NCBI RefSeq assembly: GCF_018323885.1
Contig: NZ_AP024585.1
Location: 2,604,001 to 2,668,000 of the forward strand
DNA: 64,000 bases
Source of the DNA: Citrobacter amalonaticus
GTDB taxonomy: Bacteria; Pseudomonadota; Gammaproteobacteria; Enterobacterales; Enterobacteriaceae
Direction: 5' to 3'
A model generated the notes under the pieces. It did not search any database, was not told the DNA's origin, and was given only the letters and a program-made list of their open reading frames with translations. Positions 9,173 to 17,644 of this stretch are shown piece by piece. Each line of letters starts with the position of its first letter. Within the stretch, counting starts at the first letter, position 1. The position numbers and the translations under genes were made by a program.

Positions 9173-10183
9173 ATGGTAAAGGTCGGTATTAACGGTTTTG
9201 GCCGTATCGGACGCAACGTACTGCGTGCAGCGCTGGGTAACCCGGATATTCAGATTGTGGCAATCAACGATCTGACAGACAGTAAGACACTGGCGCATCT
9301 GCTGACATACGATTCGCTGCTCGGAAAACTCGATGCCGACGTCACCGCCGGTGAAGGGCAGCTTGTCGTTGACGGTAAACCCATTACCGTGTTCAGCGAA
9401 CGCGACCCCGCCAACATCCCATGGCGTCAAAGCGAAGTTGATATTGTTATTGAAGCAACCGGCTTCTTCACTGACCGTGACAAAGCAGCGGTGCATATCC
9501 ACAGCGGTGGCGCAAAGCGCGTGATTATCTCCGCCCCCGGTAAAAACGAAGATTTAACCATCGTGATGGGCGTTAACGATGGCCTCTACTCCCCGGATAA
9601 ACACGTCGTGGTCAGCAACGGTAGTTGCACCACTAACGGTCTGGCACCTGCCGCGCAGGTTCTGCACCAGCATTTCGGTATTAAGCATGGTCTGATGAAC
9701 ACCACCCACGCCTATACCAACAGTCAGGCGCTGCATGACCAGCCGGAAAAAGACCTTCGTGGCGCTCGCGCTGCCGCATTGTCGATTGTGCCTTACTCCA
9801 GCGGTGCCGCGAAGGCGCTTGGCAAAGTCATTCCTGAGCTGGATGGTCGTTTGACCGGTTACTCGCTGCGCGTACCGGTTCCGGTGGTTTCCATTGTCGA
9901 TCTAACCGTAACGCTTGAGCGGGATGTGACGACGGAAGAGGTCAATAATGCGTTTCGTGAAGCCGCCGCAGCGGGACCACTGAAAGGGATCCTCGGTTAC
10001 AGCGATGAACCACTCGTCTCAAGCGACTACCAGGGCGACCCGCGTTCTTCCATTATCGACGGCCTGTCGACGCTGGTGATTGGCGGAAATATGGTCAAAA
10101 TTCTGGCGTGGTATGACAATGAATGGGGATTCTCCAACCGCCTCGTCGACCTGGCGCTGTTGATGGCAAGGCGTGAACGCTAA
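9173..10183 (+). CDS. type I glyceraldehyde-3-phosphate dehydrogenase paralogue
   Basis: A 336-residue GAPDH-family enzyme that would oxidise glyceraldehyde 3-phosphate with NAD and phosphate. The Rossmann motif is GINGFGRIGR. An Asp follows the second strand (VAINDLTD), which favours NAD. The catalytic Cys sits in SNGSCTTNG, and the downstream TTHAYT carries the catalytic His. The usual family motif is SCTTNC; here the second Cys is Gly and the preceding Ala is Gly, so this is a divergent paralogue rather than the housekeeping GapA. The start at 9173 has AAGGAG seven bases upstream. The GlxA-type regulator upstream suggests induced expression for a particular substrate. An erythrose-4-phosphate or other aldehyde substrate is possible. 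Confidence 0.85.
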   Translation: MVKVGINGFGRIGRNVLRAALGNPDIQIVAINDLTDSKTLAHLLTYDSLLGKLDADVTAGEGQLVVDGKPITVFSERDPANIPWRQSEVDIVIEATGFFTDRDKAAVHIHSGGAKRVIISAPGKNEDLTIVMGVNDGLYSPDKHVVVSNGSCTTNGLAPAAQVLHQHFGIKHGLMNTTHAYTNSQALHDQPEKDLRGARAAALSIVPYSSGAAKALGKVIPELDGRLTGYSLRVPVPVVSIVDLTVTLERDVTTEEVNNAFREAAAAGPLKGILGYSDEPLVSSDYQGDPRSSIIDGLSTLVIGGNMVKILAWYDNEWGFSNRLVDLALLMARRER

Positions 10184-10208
10184 TCCCCTGCTCTCGCATT
10201 CCCTCTAA

Positions 10209-10232
10209 ATCCACGCCTGGCGTGGATTTTTA
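10209..10232 (+). terminator. terminator after the GAPDH gene
   Basis: Stem ATCCACGC / GCGTGGAT (10209-10216 and 10220-10227), loop CTG, then TTTTTAATTT. It closes the regulator-GAPDH unit. Confidence 0.85.
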
Positions 10233-10838
10233 ATTTCTGCTCAGCGAGAATTATCATGAAATCGGTAGGTTTAACCGACAGGTGCGCCCCTTACTGAATA
10301 GTCGCAGCGTCCCCCTTGATTAAGGATAGCGTTGCATCGACCCGTTGAACTCACAGCTCATAGCAGACCTGAGAACCAGCCAACCTATCCTCTGCGAGCT
10401 TACAGCAGACGTGAACGTGTTATATAAAAGGCGAAGGCAGTACTTGCATGAATACCATTCGAAATGGCAACCTCCTGAATCCGATCTCACCTGTGGCATG
10501 CACAATGCCAAATCCAGCATTTTTGATAGCTGTTTAGTTAATACTGTATCGAAAGCCTTTAAAAAGGTATTTTGCCTGATTCATCACTTTTGTTTCTCTT
10601 GTCTTATGTATTATTGCTGTGGTTCAGCCATTAAGAATAAAAAAGAGCCAGATGACATTTCAGATATAGCTTATCCATAATATTAACAATTGATAGTATT
10701 GAAATAGCACTCTAGGAAATGGACTATTTTTATTTCTCATAGACGAGAATTTACATATCATGATATAATGTACGAGGAAAAGCACGCAGGTTATTAACCT
10801 GTATGCTTTGTGATTAAATTTTCGAGGGGACTATTCCA
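10233..10838. other. AT-rich non-coding gap before yeeN
   Basis: About 600 bp with falling GC content and no credible gene. A 111-codon frame at 10345-10680 is Cys-rich, has no ribosome site and resembles nothing I know. The gap holds the first of two direct repeats (10324-10369) and should hold the yeeN promoter near its right end. Confidence 0.5.
10324..10369. repeat. imperfect direct repeat, copy A (left of yeeN)
   Basis: This 46-bp stretch, with the invariant core CATCGACCCGTTG and then ACTCAC, recurs at 11640-11684 with roughly 80% identity by eye. The two copies flank yeeN in the same orientation. They could be duplicated insertion junctions or remains of a repeat family. I do not recognise the sequence. 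Confidence 0.6.
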
Positions 10839-11555
10839 GTGGGACGTAAATGGGCCAATATTGTTGCTAAAAAAACGGCTAAAGACGGTGCAACATCTAA
10901 CGTATATGCAAAGTTCGGTGTAGAAATTTATGCCGCGGCTAAACAAGGTGAACCAGACCCTGAATTAAACACATCTTTAAAGTTCGTTATTGAACGTGCA
11001 AAACAAGCACAGGTCCCAAAACACGTTATTGATAAAGCCATTGATAAAGCCAAAGGTGGCGGAGATGAAACGTTCGTGCCAGGGCGTTATGAAGGCTTTG
11101 GCCCCAATGGTGCAATGGTTATCGCTGAAACGTTAACGTCGAATGTTAACCGTACGATTGCTAATGTCCGCACAATTTTCAATAAAAAAGGCGGCAATAT
11201 CGGCGCGGCAGGTTCTGTAAGCTATATGTTTGACAATACTGGCGTGATTGTATTTAAAGGAACAGACCCTGACCATATTTTTGAAATTTTGCTTGAGGCT
11301 GAAGTTGATGTTCGCGATGTAACCGAAGAAGAAGGAAACATCGTTATTTATACTGAACCTACGGACCTTCACAAAGGAATTGCAGCGCTAAAAGCAGCAG
11401 GTATTACTGAATTCTCAACAACAGAATTAGAAATGATTGCTCAATCTGAAGTTGAACTTTCACCAGAAGATTTAGAAATCTTTGAAGGTCTTGTTAATGC
11501 CCTTGAAGATGACGATGATGTTCAAAAAGTCTATCATAACGTTGCAAATCTCTAA
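10839..11555 (+). CDS. yeeN: YebC/PmpR-family protein YeeN
   Basis: A 238-residue protein near identical to E. coli YeeN, starting [18 protein letters not shown]. The family has three domains: an N-terminal helical segment with the MGRKW/AK motif and two alpha/beta domains, the last acidic ([14 protein letters not shown]). It was long annotated as a transcription regulator; recent work on YebC and TACO1 relatives points to a ribosome-associated factor that relieves stalling at proline-rich stretches. The start is GTG at 10839 with CGAGGGGA about 12 bases upstream. The gene is much richer in A and T, with different codon use (AAA, GAA, ATT), than its neighbours, and is flanked by direct repeats. 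Both suggest acquisition, with the closest look-alikes in Firmicutes. Confidence 0.93.
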   Translation: MGRKWANIVAKKTAKDGATSNVYAKFGVEIYAAAKQGEPDPELNTSLKFVIERAKQAQVPKHVIDKAIDKAKGGGDETFVPGRYEGFGPNGAMVIAETLTSNVNRTIANVRTIFNKKGGNIGAAGSVSYMFDNTGVIVFKGTDPDHIFEILLEAEVDVRDVTEEEGNIVIYTEPTDLHKGIAALKAAGITEFSTTELEMIAQSEVELSPEDLEIFEGLVNALEDDDDVQKVYHNVANL

Positions 11556-11572
11556 TTAAGAATGAAAGGAAT

Positions 11573-11593
11573 CTGCCATTATGGCAGGTTTTT
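11573..11593 (+). terminator. terminator after yeeN
   Basis: Stem CTGCCA / TGGCAG (11573-11578 and 11582-11587), loop TTA, followed by GTTTTT. Confidence 0.85.
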
Positions 11594-11639
11594 AACCTTA
11601 TCACGTTGTTATAACGAAGCATATTTAGCCGGGTATCAG

Positions 11640-11684
11640 GGATAGTGTCCATCGACCCGTTGGACTCACCGTTCAGAACAGACC
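11640..11684. repeat. imperfect direct repeat, copy B (right of yeeN)
   Basis: Second copy of the repeat described at 10324-10369, in the same orientation. Both share GGATAG, CATCGACCCGTTG, ACTCAC and CAGACC. The distance between copies is about 1.3 kb, with yeeN as the only gene between them. Confidence 0.6.
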
Positions 11685-11713
11685 CGTCTCCCTGGTACCA
11701 GACTGCAGATCGC

Positions 11714-11743
11714 ACAAAGGGCACCCGTGATGGGTACCCTTTG
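11714..11743. other. strong stem-loop without U-tract
   Basis: ACAAAGGGCACCC pairs with GGGTACCCTTTGT around the loop GTGAT, with one mismatch. No T-run follows on either strand, so it is not an obvious intrinsic terminator. It could be the end of a small RNA or a structured repeat remnant. Confidence 0.5.
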
Positions 11744-11821
11744 TAGCAACTTTCAACATCATTCTGGATGACATGGCTCTACGGATAATTGCAGCACATC
11801 GCAAACCGAGCTTTCCGCAAG

Positions 11822-12046
11822 TCAGCGAGGAATATGCGCCAGAATCGTGTCCAGCGTTTGTTCATCAAACATCAACTCCTCGATGCCCCGATGCGACTGA
11901 GCACGTACCTGCTGCGGCGCGGTCATCCGCACCATTTGTCTCGCAACATGCTTTGTGGTTGCCTGATTCACTTTTACCGCAATTTCAAAGTCATGCTCGG
12001 CCAGCGTCTCATCGGTAAAGACATGGATGTTCGTATTGTTACTCAT
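11822..12046 (-). CDS. unrecognised 74-residue protein
   Basis: The ORF starts MSNNTNIHVFTDETLAEHDF and ends ILAHIPR. AGAGGTAG stands about seven bases before the ATG, a good ribosome site. Composition looks protein-like: mixed charge, a probable beta strand at the start and helices after it, no membrane segment and no signal peptide. Its ATG overlaps the TGA of an upstream 35-38 codon ORF (ATGA), which suggests translational coupling. A 489-residue orphan gene diverges from this pair 210 bp away. I do not recognise the family. A DNA-binding or antitoxin-like role is possible but only a guess. Confidence 0.55.
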   Translation of the reverse strand: MSNNTNIHVFTDETLAEHDFEIAVKVNQATTKHVARQMVRMTAPQQVRAQSHRGIEELMFDEQTLDTILAHIPR

Positions 12047-12159
12047 TGATTACTACCTCTTTTTACTCGTTCACGTTTAAAACGCAGCGATGCTGTAAGA
12101 CCTCGGGCCAGGGCATTCTGCGCTTCCCGGAGGAAAATATACCCATTCATTTTTCGCAA
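12043..12159 (-). CDS. candidate small basic protein, 35-38 residues, coupled to the 74-residue gene
   Basis: The reverse strand reads MNGYIFLREAQNALARGLTA from an ATG at 12150 and ends in the basic tail RFKRERVKRGSNQ. A TTG at 12159 in the same frame has GAGGA about five bases upstream, adding three residues. The TGA stop at 12043-12045 overlaps the ATG of the next gene by two bases (ATGA). The last third is strongly basic, which would suit nucleic-acid or ribosome binding, or a leader peptide. Coupling and the ribosome site favour a real gene; the short length leaves doubt. Confidence 0.4.
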   Translation of the reverse strand: MRKMNGYIFLREAQNALARGLTASLRFKRERVKRGSNQ

Positions 12160-12256
12160 TAAATCCTCATTTAACCGATAAAATAGCGCCTGTTATTGCA
12201 TAATTACTTACGCTACATTTTGCGGTTTAGGGCAGCGAGAACAGAGTGAGTATCAA

Positions 12257-13726
12257 ATGGGAAAAATACTGGAAAACAACAGAAAGAATGCGCTCTCTGC
12301 CATCCGGGATCTTCTGGCAAAGGAGGTCTATAAGCTGGCGGTGATCAAACAGTTCCCGGAGGAGTTCACACGTATCATCGAGATTTACGCGGACATCTCG
12401 CGTACATTCCAGTTTCTTAGTGATTACACAGATAGCGAGACCCTCAATCGGTTCAAAGAAGAAATTTTTGACTGTGTGGTCGTCCGCCCACCGATGGCTG
12501 CACTCAAAACCCGTATGCAAAACGGCGTAGACTACCTTAAGCGTTCAATAGAAGAGCCAGACGATAAATTGAGCACTCAGCTAAAGAAAGGGGTTAACGG
12601 CATCTTTAATAACTATAAAACCTTTCAGTCCAGCATCCCCTATCGCTATCCCCCCGCGTTACTGATCCACTGGCATGACTATATTTCCCTCTATCGTGAG
12701 CTACAACGATGGGAGGAAAAGAGTGGTTTTGACAGAGTATGGGACGATTTTTTTGACGGCGGGTATATTACTCAAATCACATCTCCCGTATCCGTTACCG
12801 ACCATATCCGCTCTTATGACAGCTATTTGCCCATCTCTTTTCATTACGCGACTGAGCAAGTTGACATCCCTGAAAATGCTTATTACCGCCATGCCGTCCC
12901 CTTTTCGCCTGATATCTCAAAAGCGGAAATGGAAGAGGTCATGATGATGCAATTCCAGGACAATTATTCACCCCAACGTCATGTTGAAATTAAAAACGAA
13001 CTTAATTTTTCTATACGTCTTAATCCGGACATGACACAAGCGCATGTCGATGAAATCGTGGAACATGTCCGCTATCAGTTAAGCCGGGGACATAACGCGA
13101 ATCTCGAAGCTGAAAAACAGTTAGCCTGTGACCAGAGCACATTTATGCGGATCTCATCGGCATCAAAACTTAACGAGCCCGACTTTGCGGACCTTCGACT
13201 GCTCCAGAGTGCACGCCTGATAAAAATTGATAACCTGGCCCAGGGAATTAAATATGTTTATGGGCTGGCGCTTCTGCAAGAAGCTTATCTTGAATGGCAC
13301 CAGGAAAAATCGTGCGAACTCTCCTGGTACCGCTGGAAAAGGCGCACTGGCCAGAGGCTGGAGATCCTGGCGGAGAAAGTCGCCGAGAAAATAGAAACCG
13401 CCGTATTACGTAATAACCGTGATAAAAAATACCGGCACGACATCAGGCTACCAACCGCCTCCATGATTAAAAACAGCTACGATGAAGTCAGTGTGGAAAT
13501 ACAAAAGCACATTGACCAATTTCAGTTCGGACGTCTTCAGATGCAGAAACGCTTGAATCCTGTGCAAATGCGAAAGCTCATGGATACGCCTGAAATTCTG
13601 CTCAGCCAACTGCATGAAGAGGATAGTGACATCGCCAGACAGCGTATCGCTGAACTGACACGTAAAGGCAAAACGGCTTCGATTCGACGCCGCGAAAATG
13701 GCAGTTTTGTCATTGTCTGGTTTTAA
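12257..13726 (+). CDS. unrecognised 489-residue protein
   Basis: A long ORF, MGKILENNRKNALSAIRDLL to SFVIVWF, on its own strand between the small coupled pair and dhaR. It has no signal peptide or membrane helix, is rich in charged and aromatic residues, and looks mainly helical. It ends with a short basic segment (RIAELTRKGKTASIRRR). I see no Walker, nuclease, methylase or HTH motif that I would defend. The start ATG at 12257 has only a weak site (GAGTGAG). Codon use is intermediate, less GC-biased than the dha genes. It occupies the place beside dhaR where E. coli K-12 carries ycgV, an autotransporter, and it is not that protein. Function unknown. Confidence 0.8.
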   Translation: MGKILENNRKNALSAIRDLLAKEVYKLAVIKQFPEEFTRIIEIYADISRTFQFLSDYTDSETLNRFKEEIFDCVVVRPPMAALKTRMQNGVDYLKRSIEEPDDKLSTQLKKGVNGIFNNYKTFQSSIPYRYPPALLIHWHDYISLYRELQRWEEKSGFDRVWDDFFDGGYITQITSPVSVTDHIRSYDSYLPISFHYATEQVDIPENAYYRHAVPFSPDISKAEMEEVMMMQFQDNYSPQRHVEIKNELNFSIRLNPDMTQAHVDEIVEHVRYQLSRGHNANLEAEKQLACDQSTFMRISSASKLNEPDFADLRLLQSARLIKIDNLAQGIKYVYGLALLQEAYLEWHQEKSCELSWYRWKRRTGQRLEILAEKVAEKIETAVLRNNRDKKYRHDIRLPTASMIKNSYDEVSVEIQKHIDQFQFGRLQMQKRLNPVQMRKLMDTPEILLSQLHEEDSDIARQRIAELTRKGKTASIRRRENGSFVIVWF

Positions 13727-13775
13727 CCGACGCCTGACGGGAATCGCTTAAAATTCCTGGCAACAATCCCGCGTA

Positions 13776-15692
13776 TCAGGAGCTCAACTTAAAATGAGCC
13801 GCGTTGATATGGTACAATTTCATTTTTCGCCACAAGGTGGTGCGGCCAATTTTCAGCAGGCTGGCCATCTCCTGAATCCGCCCACCGGTCACCCTTGCCA
13901 CATGAATAATGGCGTCTTTCTCAATATCACTGAAAGCGACGCTGGCAGAGAAACGATCGGTCGCGGGTTCTGAGGCACGGTGCTCGTTAAAGAGATATTC
14001 CGGCAGATGGTTCAGGTGAATACGCCCGTTGTCACTTCTCAGCGCCGTATTTTCAATGACACTGTTGAGCTCGAAGTCATTCCCCGGCCAGTCGCAGGCA
14101 ATCAGCGGAGTCAGCACATCGTCATCCATAAACAGGCGGGTCGAAAAGCGTTTTTCCAGGCGACGCAGGCGGTGATTCACCAGCGAAGGAATGCTGTTAC
14201 GCCGCTGTCGCAGCGGTGGAATCATTATTTCAAAGGCGTGCAACGCGTAATAGAGCTGGCGGCTAAAGCGGTTTTGTTCCACCAGCCGCGCCAGATCCAC
14301 CGTTGTGGCGGCAATCACTTTCACGTCAACTGGCACCACCCGCCGCGCGTCCAGGCGAGTGATCACCCCTTGTTTAATCACCTGTAACAACGCCGACTGC
14401 AGTTCTGGCGCCAGATACTCAATTTTTTCCAGGTACAGCGTACCGCCGTGCGCCAGTTCCAGGCGGCTCAACCGCCCTTCGCTGTCGTCATCCGCCGTAC
14501 TGGCGATAAAATCCCGTACCTGATCGGCATACAGCTGACAGTTCACCGCAATATACGGGCCTTCTGCCCGTTCGCTGGCATTATGAATAGCCTGACTCAG
14601 CAACTCTTTACCCACGCCCTCTTCGCCGCATAACAACACCGGAAAACTGCCCCGCGCCGCCTGACGGCCAAAATGAACGATACGCTGGGTCTGCGGATCG
14701 TCCTGCGCCATCTGCGCGAAGGTATGGCTTACTTTACCCAATTGACTGGTCATCAACTGACGCATCTTCTCCACCGGATGCAGCAGCAGAATAAAACTGG
14801 TGCCCTGCGTTTCGACAATCGGTTTGAGAGTAATCACGGTATCAATGAACTGATGCTGGCTTTCAAATGTCGCCTCAACATGATGCAGCGGACGCTGATG
14901 GCGGATCGCACGCACCAGCAGGCTGGGCAGCGTCAGGAGTTCATTGAGGTTTTTGCCATGGGCAGCCGTCACATCAAGATGCAGTAGCCGTGCCGCCTGA
15001 GCATTGATGAATTGCAGACTGCCCTGCGCGTTCCAGGTCATCACGCCGTCATCCATGCTCTCCAGCAAACCGTACAGTTGATTGAGATGACGGTTTGATT
15101 CGGCAAGAAGACTGTCGGTGAGCAGCGAGTTTCCCACTTCACGCGCAATCGCCAGGGTTAATGGCAGATCGGCAGGCGATGCGTGATCTGCCGGACAGCC
15201 CAGCGCAATGGATCCTAAGAGGCGTCCATGGTTGTCGAAAACAGGCGTTGAGCAAAAACACCACGCACCGAGCGCATGTTTAAAATGGTGATCGGGCAGC
15301 GTTTTTACCGGTTGCCCTACGACAGAGGCCAGCGACAGCGCGCAACTGCCAATGATGCTTTCGGCACAATAGGTGCCGTCGACAAAACCGAGTTCCGCCA
15401 GTTGCCCGAGCGTTTTTGGATCGCCACAGCGGCTCAGCACACACGCACTCTCATCCAGAATGAACAGCGCACACTTTCGCGGCGCCATGTATTCCCATGC
15501 GTCCTCCAGCGCCGCCTGTCCAAGCGTGAGCATCGCCGTCTTACGCCGACAAATCGAATCAAACGTCAGTCCCTGTGCCTGGTGCGGTTGCGCCCAGAAA
15601 TCACGCTGCATTATTTTGCCGCAGCGTAGCCACGAGTCGCGAATAAATTCAGGAATATTCGATTCATCGCTTATGTTCACGCTGTTATTCAT
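13776..15692 (-). CDS. dhaR: dihydroxyacetone kinase operon regulator DhaR
   Basis: A 638-residue enhancer-binding-type regulator: an N-terminal sensor with GAF and PAS segments (about 1-310), a central AAA+ region and a C-terminal Fis-type HTH (IQEMASLLKIGRTTLWRKMK). In E. coli, DhaR binds DhaL-ADP to become active and is switched off by DhaK, so the kinase subunits report substrate. The AAA+ part is degenerate: Walker A is GEEGVGKE (356-363), the Walker B region reads GGTLYLEKIE (416-425) instead of the usual DEI, and the GAFTGA loop that touches sigma-54 is missing. This agrees with the known sigma-70 dependence of E. coli DhaR. It is divergent from dhaK. Confidence 0.95.
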   Translation of the reverse strand: MNNSVNISDESNIPEFIRDSWLRCGKIMQRDFWAQPHQAQGLTFDSICRRKTAMLTLGQAALEDAWEYMAPRKCALFILDESACVLSRCGDPKTLGQLAELGFVDGTYCAESIIGSCALSLASVVGQPVKTLPDHHFKHALGAWCFCSTPVFDNHGRLLGSIALGCPADHASPADLPLTLAIAREVGNSLLTDSLLAESNRHLNQLYGLLESMDDGVMTWNAQGSLQFINAQAARLLHLDVTAAHGKNLNELLTLPSLLVRAIRHQRPLHHVEATFESQHQFIDTVITLKPIVETQGTSFILLLHPVEKMRQLMTSQLGKVSHTFAQMAQDDPQTQRIVHFGRQAARGSFPVLLCGEEGVGKELLSQAIHNASERAEGPYIAVNCQLYADQVRDFIASTADDDSEGRLSRLELAHGGTLYLEKIEYLAPELQSALLQVIKQGVITRLDARRVVPVDVKVIAATTVDLARLVEQNRFSRQLYYALHAFEIMIPPLRQRRNSIPSLVNHRLRRLEKRFSTRLFMDDDVLTPLIACDWPGNDFELNSVIENTALRSDNGRIHLNHLPEYLFNEHRASEPATDRFSASVAFSDIEKDAIIHVARVTGGRIQEMASLLKIGRTTLWRKMKLYHINAAHFKLSS

Positions 15693-15755
15693 TGTCTGTT
15701 TTCCCTCATTTCAGGGTGCGGTCGCTCGCAATTCTGCGGTATCTCGCGCTTTTAC

Positions 15756-15803
15756 GTTCCGTTATGGAACATTCATCAAAATAAATGTTCTCTTTTGGAA
15801 CAT
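15756..15803. promoter_or_regulatory. paired palindromes between dhaR and dhaK (candidate DhaR operators)
   Basis: GTTCC-GTTAT-GGAAC at 15756-15770 and ATGTTC-TCTTTTG-GAACAT at 15785-15803 are two dyads that share TGGAACAT. The shared blocks start at 15765 and 15796, 31 bp or about three helical turns apart. Position between the divergent genes makes DhaR the likely ligand. This is inferred, not demonstrated. Confidence 0.55.
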
Positions 15804-15920
15804 AACATCGATGAATTTTCTTTTTCGCGCGCTGGGGCACAATTACGTTATCGGCAGCGAGCGGTCGCCGTGGCGTTGTACACCATCGATCCCCTGGAGC
15901 CTAAGACCCGGAGTAAGAAA

Positions 15921-16991
15921 ATGAAAAAGCTGATTAACCGTGTGGAAGACGTACTGAGTGAACAACTGGCTGGCCTCGCAAAAGCGCACCCGTCGCTGAC
16001 CCTGCATCAGGATCCGGTGTATGTGACCCGTGCAGATGCCCCCGTTCAGGGCAAAGTCGCGCTGCTTTCCGGCGGTGGCAGCGGGCATGAACCCATGCAC
16101 TGCGGCTATATTGGTCAGGGCATGCTGTCTGGCGCCTGCCCCGGCGAAATTTTTACCTCCCCAACGCCCGACAAAATGTTTGAATGCGCCATGCAGATTG
16201 ACGGCGGCGAAGGCGTGCTGCTGATCGTGAAAAACTACACCGGCGATATTCTTAACTTCGAAACCGCCACTGAACTGCTGCACGAAAGTGGCGTGAAAGT
16301 CACCACTGTGGTGGTGGATGACGACGTGGCCGTCAAAGACAGTCTCTATACCGCCGGACGACGCGGCGTCGCCAACACCGTGCTGATTGAAAAACTGGTC
16401 GGGGCGGCGGCAGAGCGCGGCGATTCCCTGGAAGCGTGTGCGAAACTTGGCCGTAAACTTAATAATCACGGCCATTCGATCGGTATCGCCCTCGCTGCCT
16501 GTACGGTTCCGGCCGCCGGTCAGCCCTCTTTCACCCTTGCCGACAATGAAATGGAGTTCGGAGTCGGGATCCACGGCGAGCCCGGCATCGACCGTCGCGC
16601 TTTCGTCTCCCTCGATCAGACCGTTGACGAGATGTTCGATACCCTGCTGGAAAACGGCACCTATAGCCGCACGCTGCGCCACTGGGATCCCGCTCAGGGC
16701 GTCTGGCAGGAGGATAAGCAAGGCAAACAGCCTTTGCAGCGTGGCGATCGCGTCATCGCGCTGGTCAATAACCTCGGCGCCACGCCGCTTTCTGAACTGT
16801 ATGGCGTCTATAACCGCCTTGACGAACGCTGCCAGCAGGCGGGTATCGTTATCGAACGTAATTTGATTGGTTCGTACTGTACGTCACTGGATATGACCGG
16901 CTTTTCCATCACCCTGTTAAAAGTGGATGACGAGACGCTGGCACTCTGGGACGCACCGGTTCATACCCCAGGCCTGAACTGGGGCAACTAA
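15921..16991 (+). CDS. dhaK: PTS-dependent dihydroxyacetone kinase, substrate subunit DhaK
   Basis: A 356-residue cytoplasmic subunit that binds dihydroxyacetone covalently through a His and passes it the phosphate held on ADP in DhaL. The substrate His is at residue 218 in MEFGVGIHGEPG, the same number as in E. coli. The GGGSGHEP loop near residue 51 is also conserved. The start MKKLINRVEDVL at 15921 was chosen by homology; the frame is open upstream to 15795 without support. It is the first gene of dhaKLM, with 10 bp to dhaL. DhaK also acts as corepressor of DhaR. Confidence 0.96.
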   Translation: MKKLINRVEDVLSEQLAGLAKAHPSLTLHQDPVYVTRADAPVQGKVALLSGGGSGHEPMHCGYIGQGMLSGACPGEIFTSPTPDKMFECAMQIDGGEGVLLIVKNYTGDILNFETATELLHESGVKVTTVVVDDDVAVKDSLYTAGRRGVANTVLIEKLVGAAAERGDSLEACAKLGRKLNNHGHSIGIALAACTVPAAGQPSFTLADNEMEFGVGIHGEPGIDRRAFVSLDQTVDEMFDTLLENGTYSRTLRHWDPAQGVWQEDKQGKQPLQRGDRVIALVNNLGATPLSELYGVYNRLDERCQQAGIVIERNLIGSYCTSLDMTGFSITLLKVDDETLALWDAPVHTPGLNWGN

Positions 16992-17001
16992 GGAGAGCGT
17001 C

Positions 17002-17634
17002 ATGTCACTGAACAGAGAACAAATTGTGAGTTGGCTTTATCGCTGCGGGGAGATTTTCAGCAAAGAGAGTGATTATCTCACCGGGCTGGATCGCGAGATT
17101 GGCGATGCCGACCACGGTTTGAATATGCATCGCGGCTTTAGCAAAGTGGTCGAAAAATTACCGTCCATTGCGGATAAAGATATTGGGTTCATTTTAAAAA
17201 ATACCGGGATGACGCTGCTGTCAAACGTCGGGGGAGCCAGCGGCCCGCTGTTCGGCACCTTTTTTATCCGCGCCGCGCAGGTCACTCAGGCGCACCAGAG
17301 TTTGTCGCTAAATGAACTCTATCAAATGATGCGTGAAGGCGCCGATGGCGTGATCAGCCGGGGTAAAGCCGAGCCGGGTGATAAAACGATGTGTGATGTC
17401 TGGGTGCCGGTGGCGGAGTCACTGCGCCAGTCGAGCGCACAGAACCTCTCCGTCACCGCTGCGCTGGACGCCGCCGCCGTTCAGGCTGAAGCCGCCGCGC
17501 AAAGCACAATTACGATGCAAGCCCGCAAAGGTCGCGCCAGCTATCTGGGCGAGCGCAGCATCGGGCATCAGGATCCGGGCGCAACCTCGGTGATGTTTAT
17601 GATCCAGATGCTGGCAGCCGCAGCAAAAGAGTAA
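17002..17634 (+). CDS. dhaL: dihydroxyacetone kinase ADP-binding subunit DhaL
   Basis: A 210-residue all-helical subunit that keeps a tightly bound nucleotide as a phosphate carrier between DhaM and DhaK. Metal- and nucleotide-binding Asp residues lie in DREIGDADHGLNMHRG near residues 28-40, and the conserved GGASGPLFGT follows. The ribosome site is AAGGAGAG. Spacing to dhaK and dhaM is 10 bp on each side, so the three are one transcript. DhaL-ADP is also the coactivator of DhaR in E. coli. Confidence 0.96.
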   Translation: MSLNREQIVSWLYRCGEIFSKESDYLTGLDREIGDADHGLNMHRGFSKVVEKLPSIADKDIGFILKNTGMTLLSNVGGASGPLFGTFFIRAAQVTQAHQSLSLNELYQMMREGADGVISRGKAEPGDKTMCDVWVPVAESLRQSSAQNLSVTAALDAAAVQAEAAAQSTITMQARKGRASYLGERSIGHQDPGATSVMFMIQMLAAAAKE

Positions 17635-17644
17635 GGACAGTAAG

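Noticed and set aside
10345-10680. 111-codon forward frame left of yeeN
   Set aside because: No ribosome site, odd Cys-rich composition, and it begins inside the direct repeat; unlikely to be a gene.
11789-12049. 86-codon forward frame opposite the 74-residue gene
   Set aside because: The reverse-strand ORF has a better ribosome site, more protein-like composition and coupling to an upstream ORF.
15843-16721. 292-codon reverse frame over dhaK
   Set aside because: Antisense shadow; dhaK is fully conserved on the other strand.
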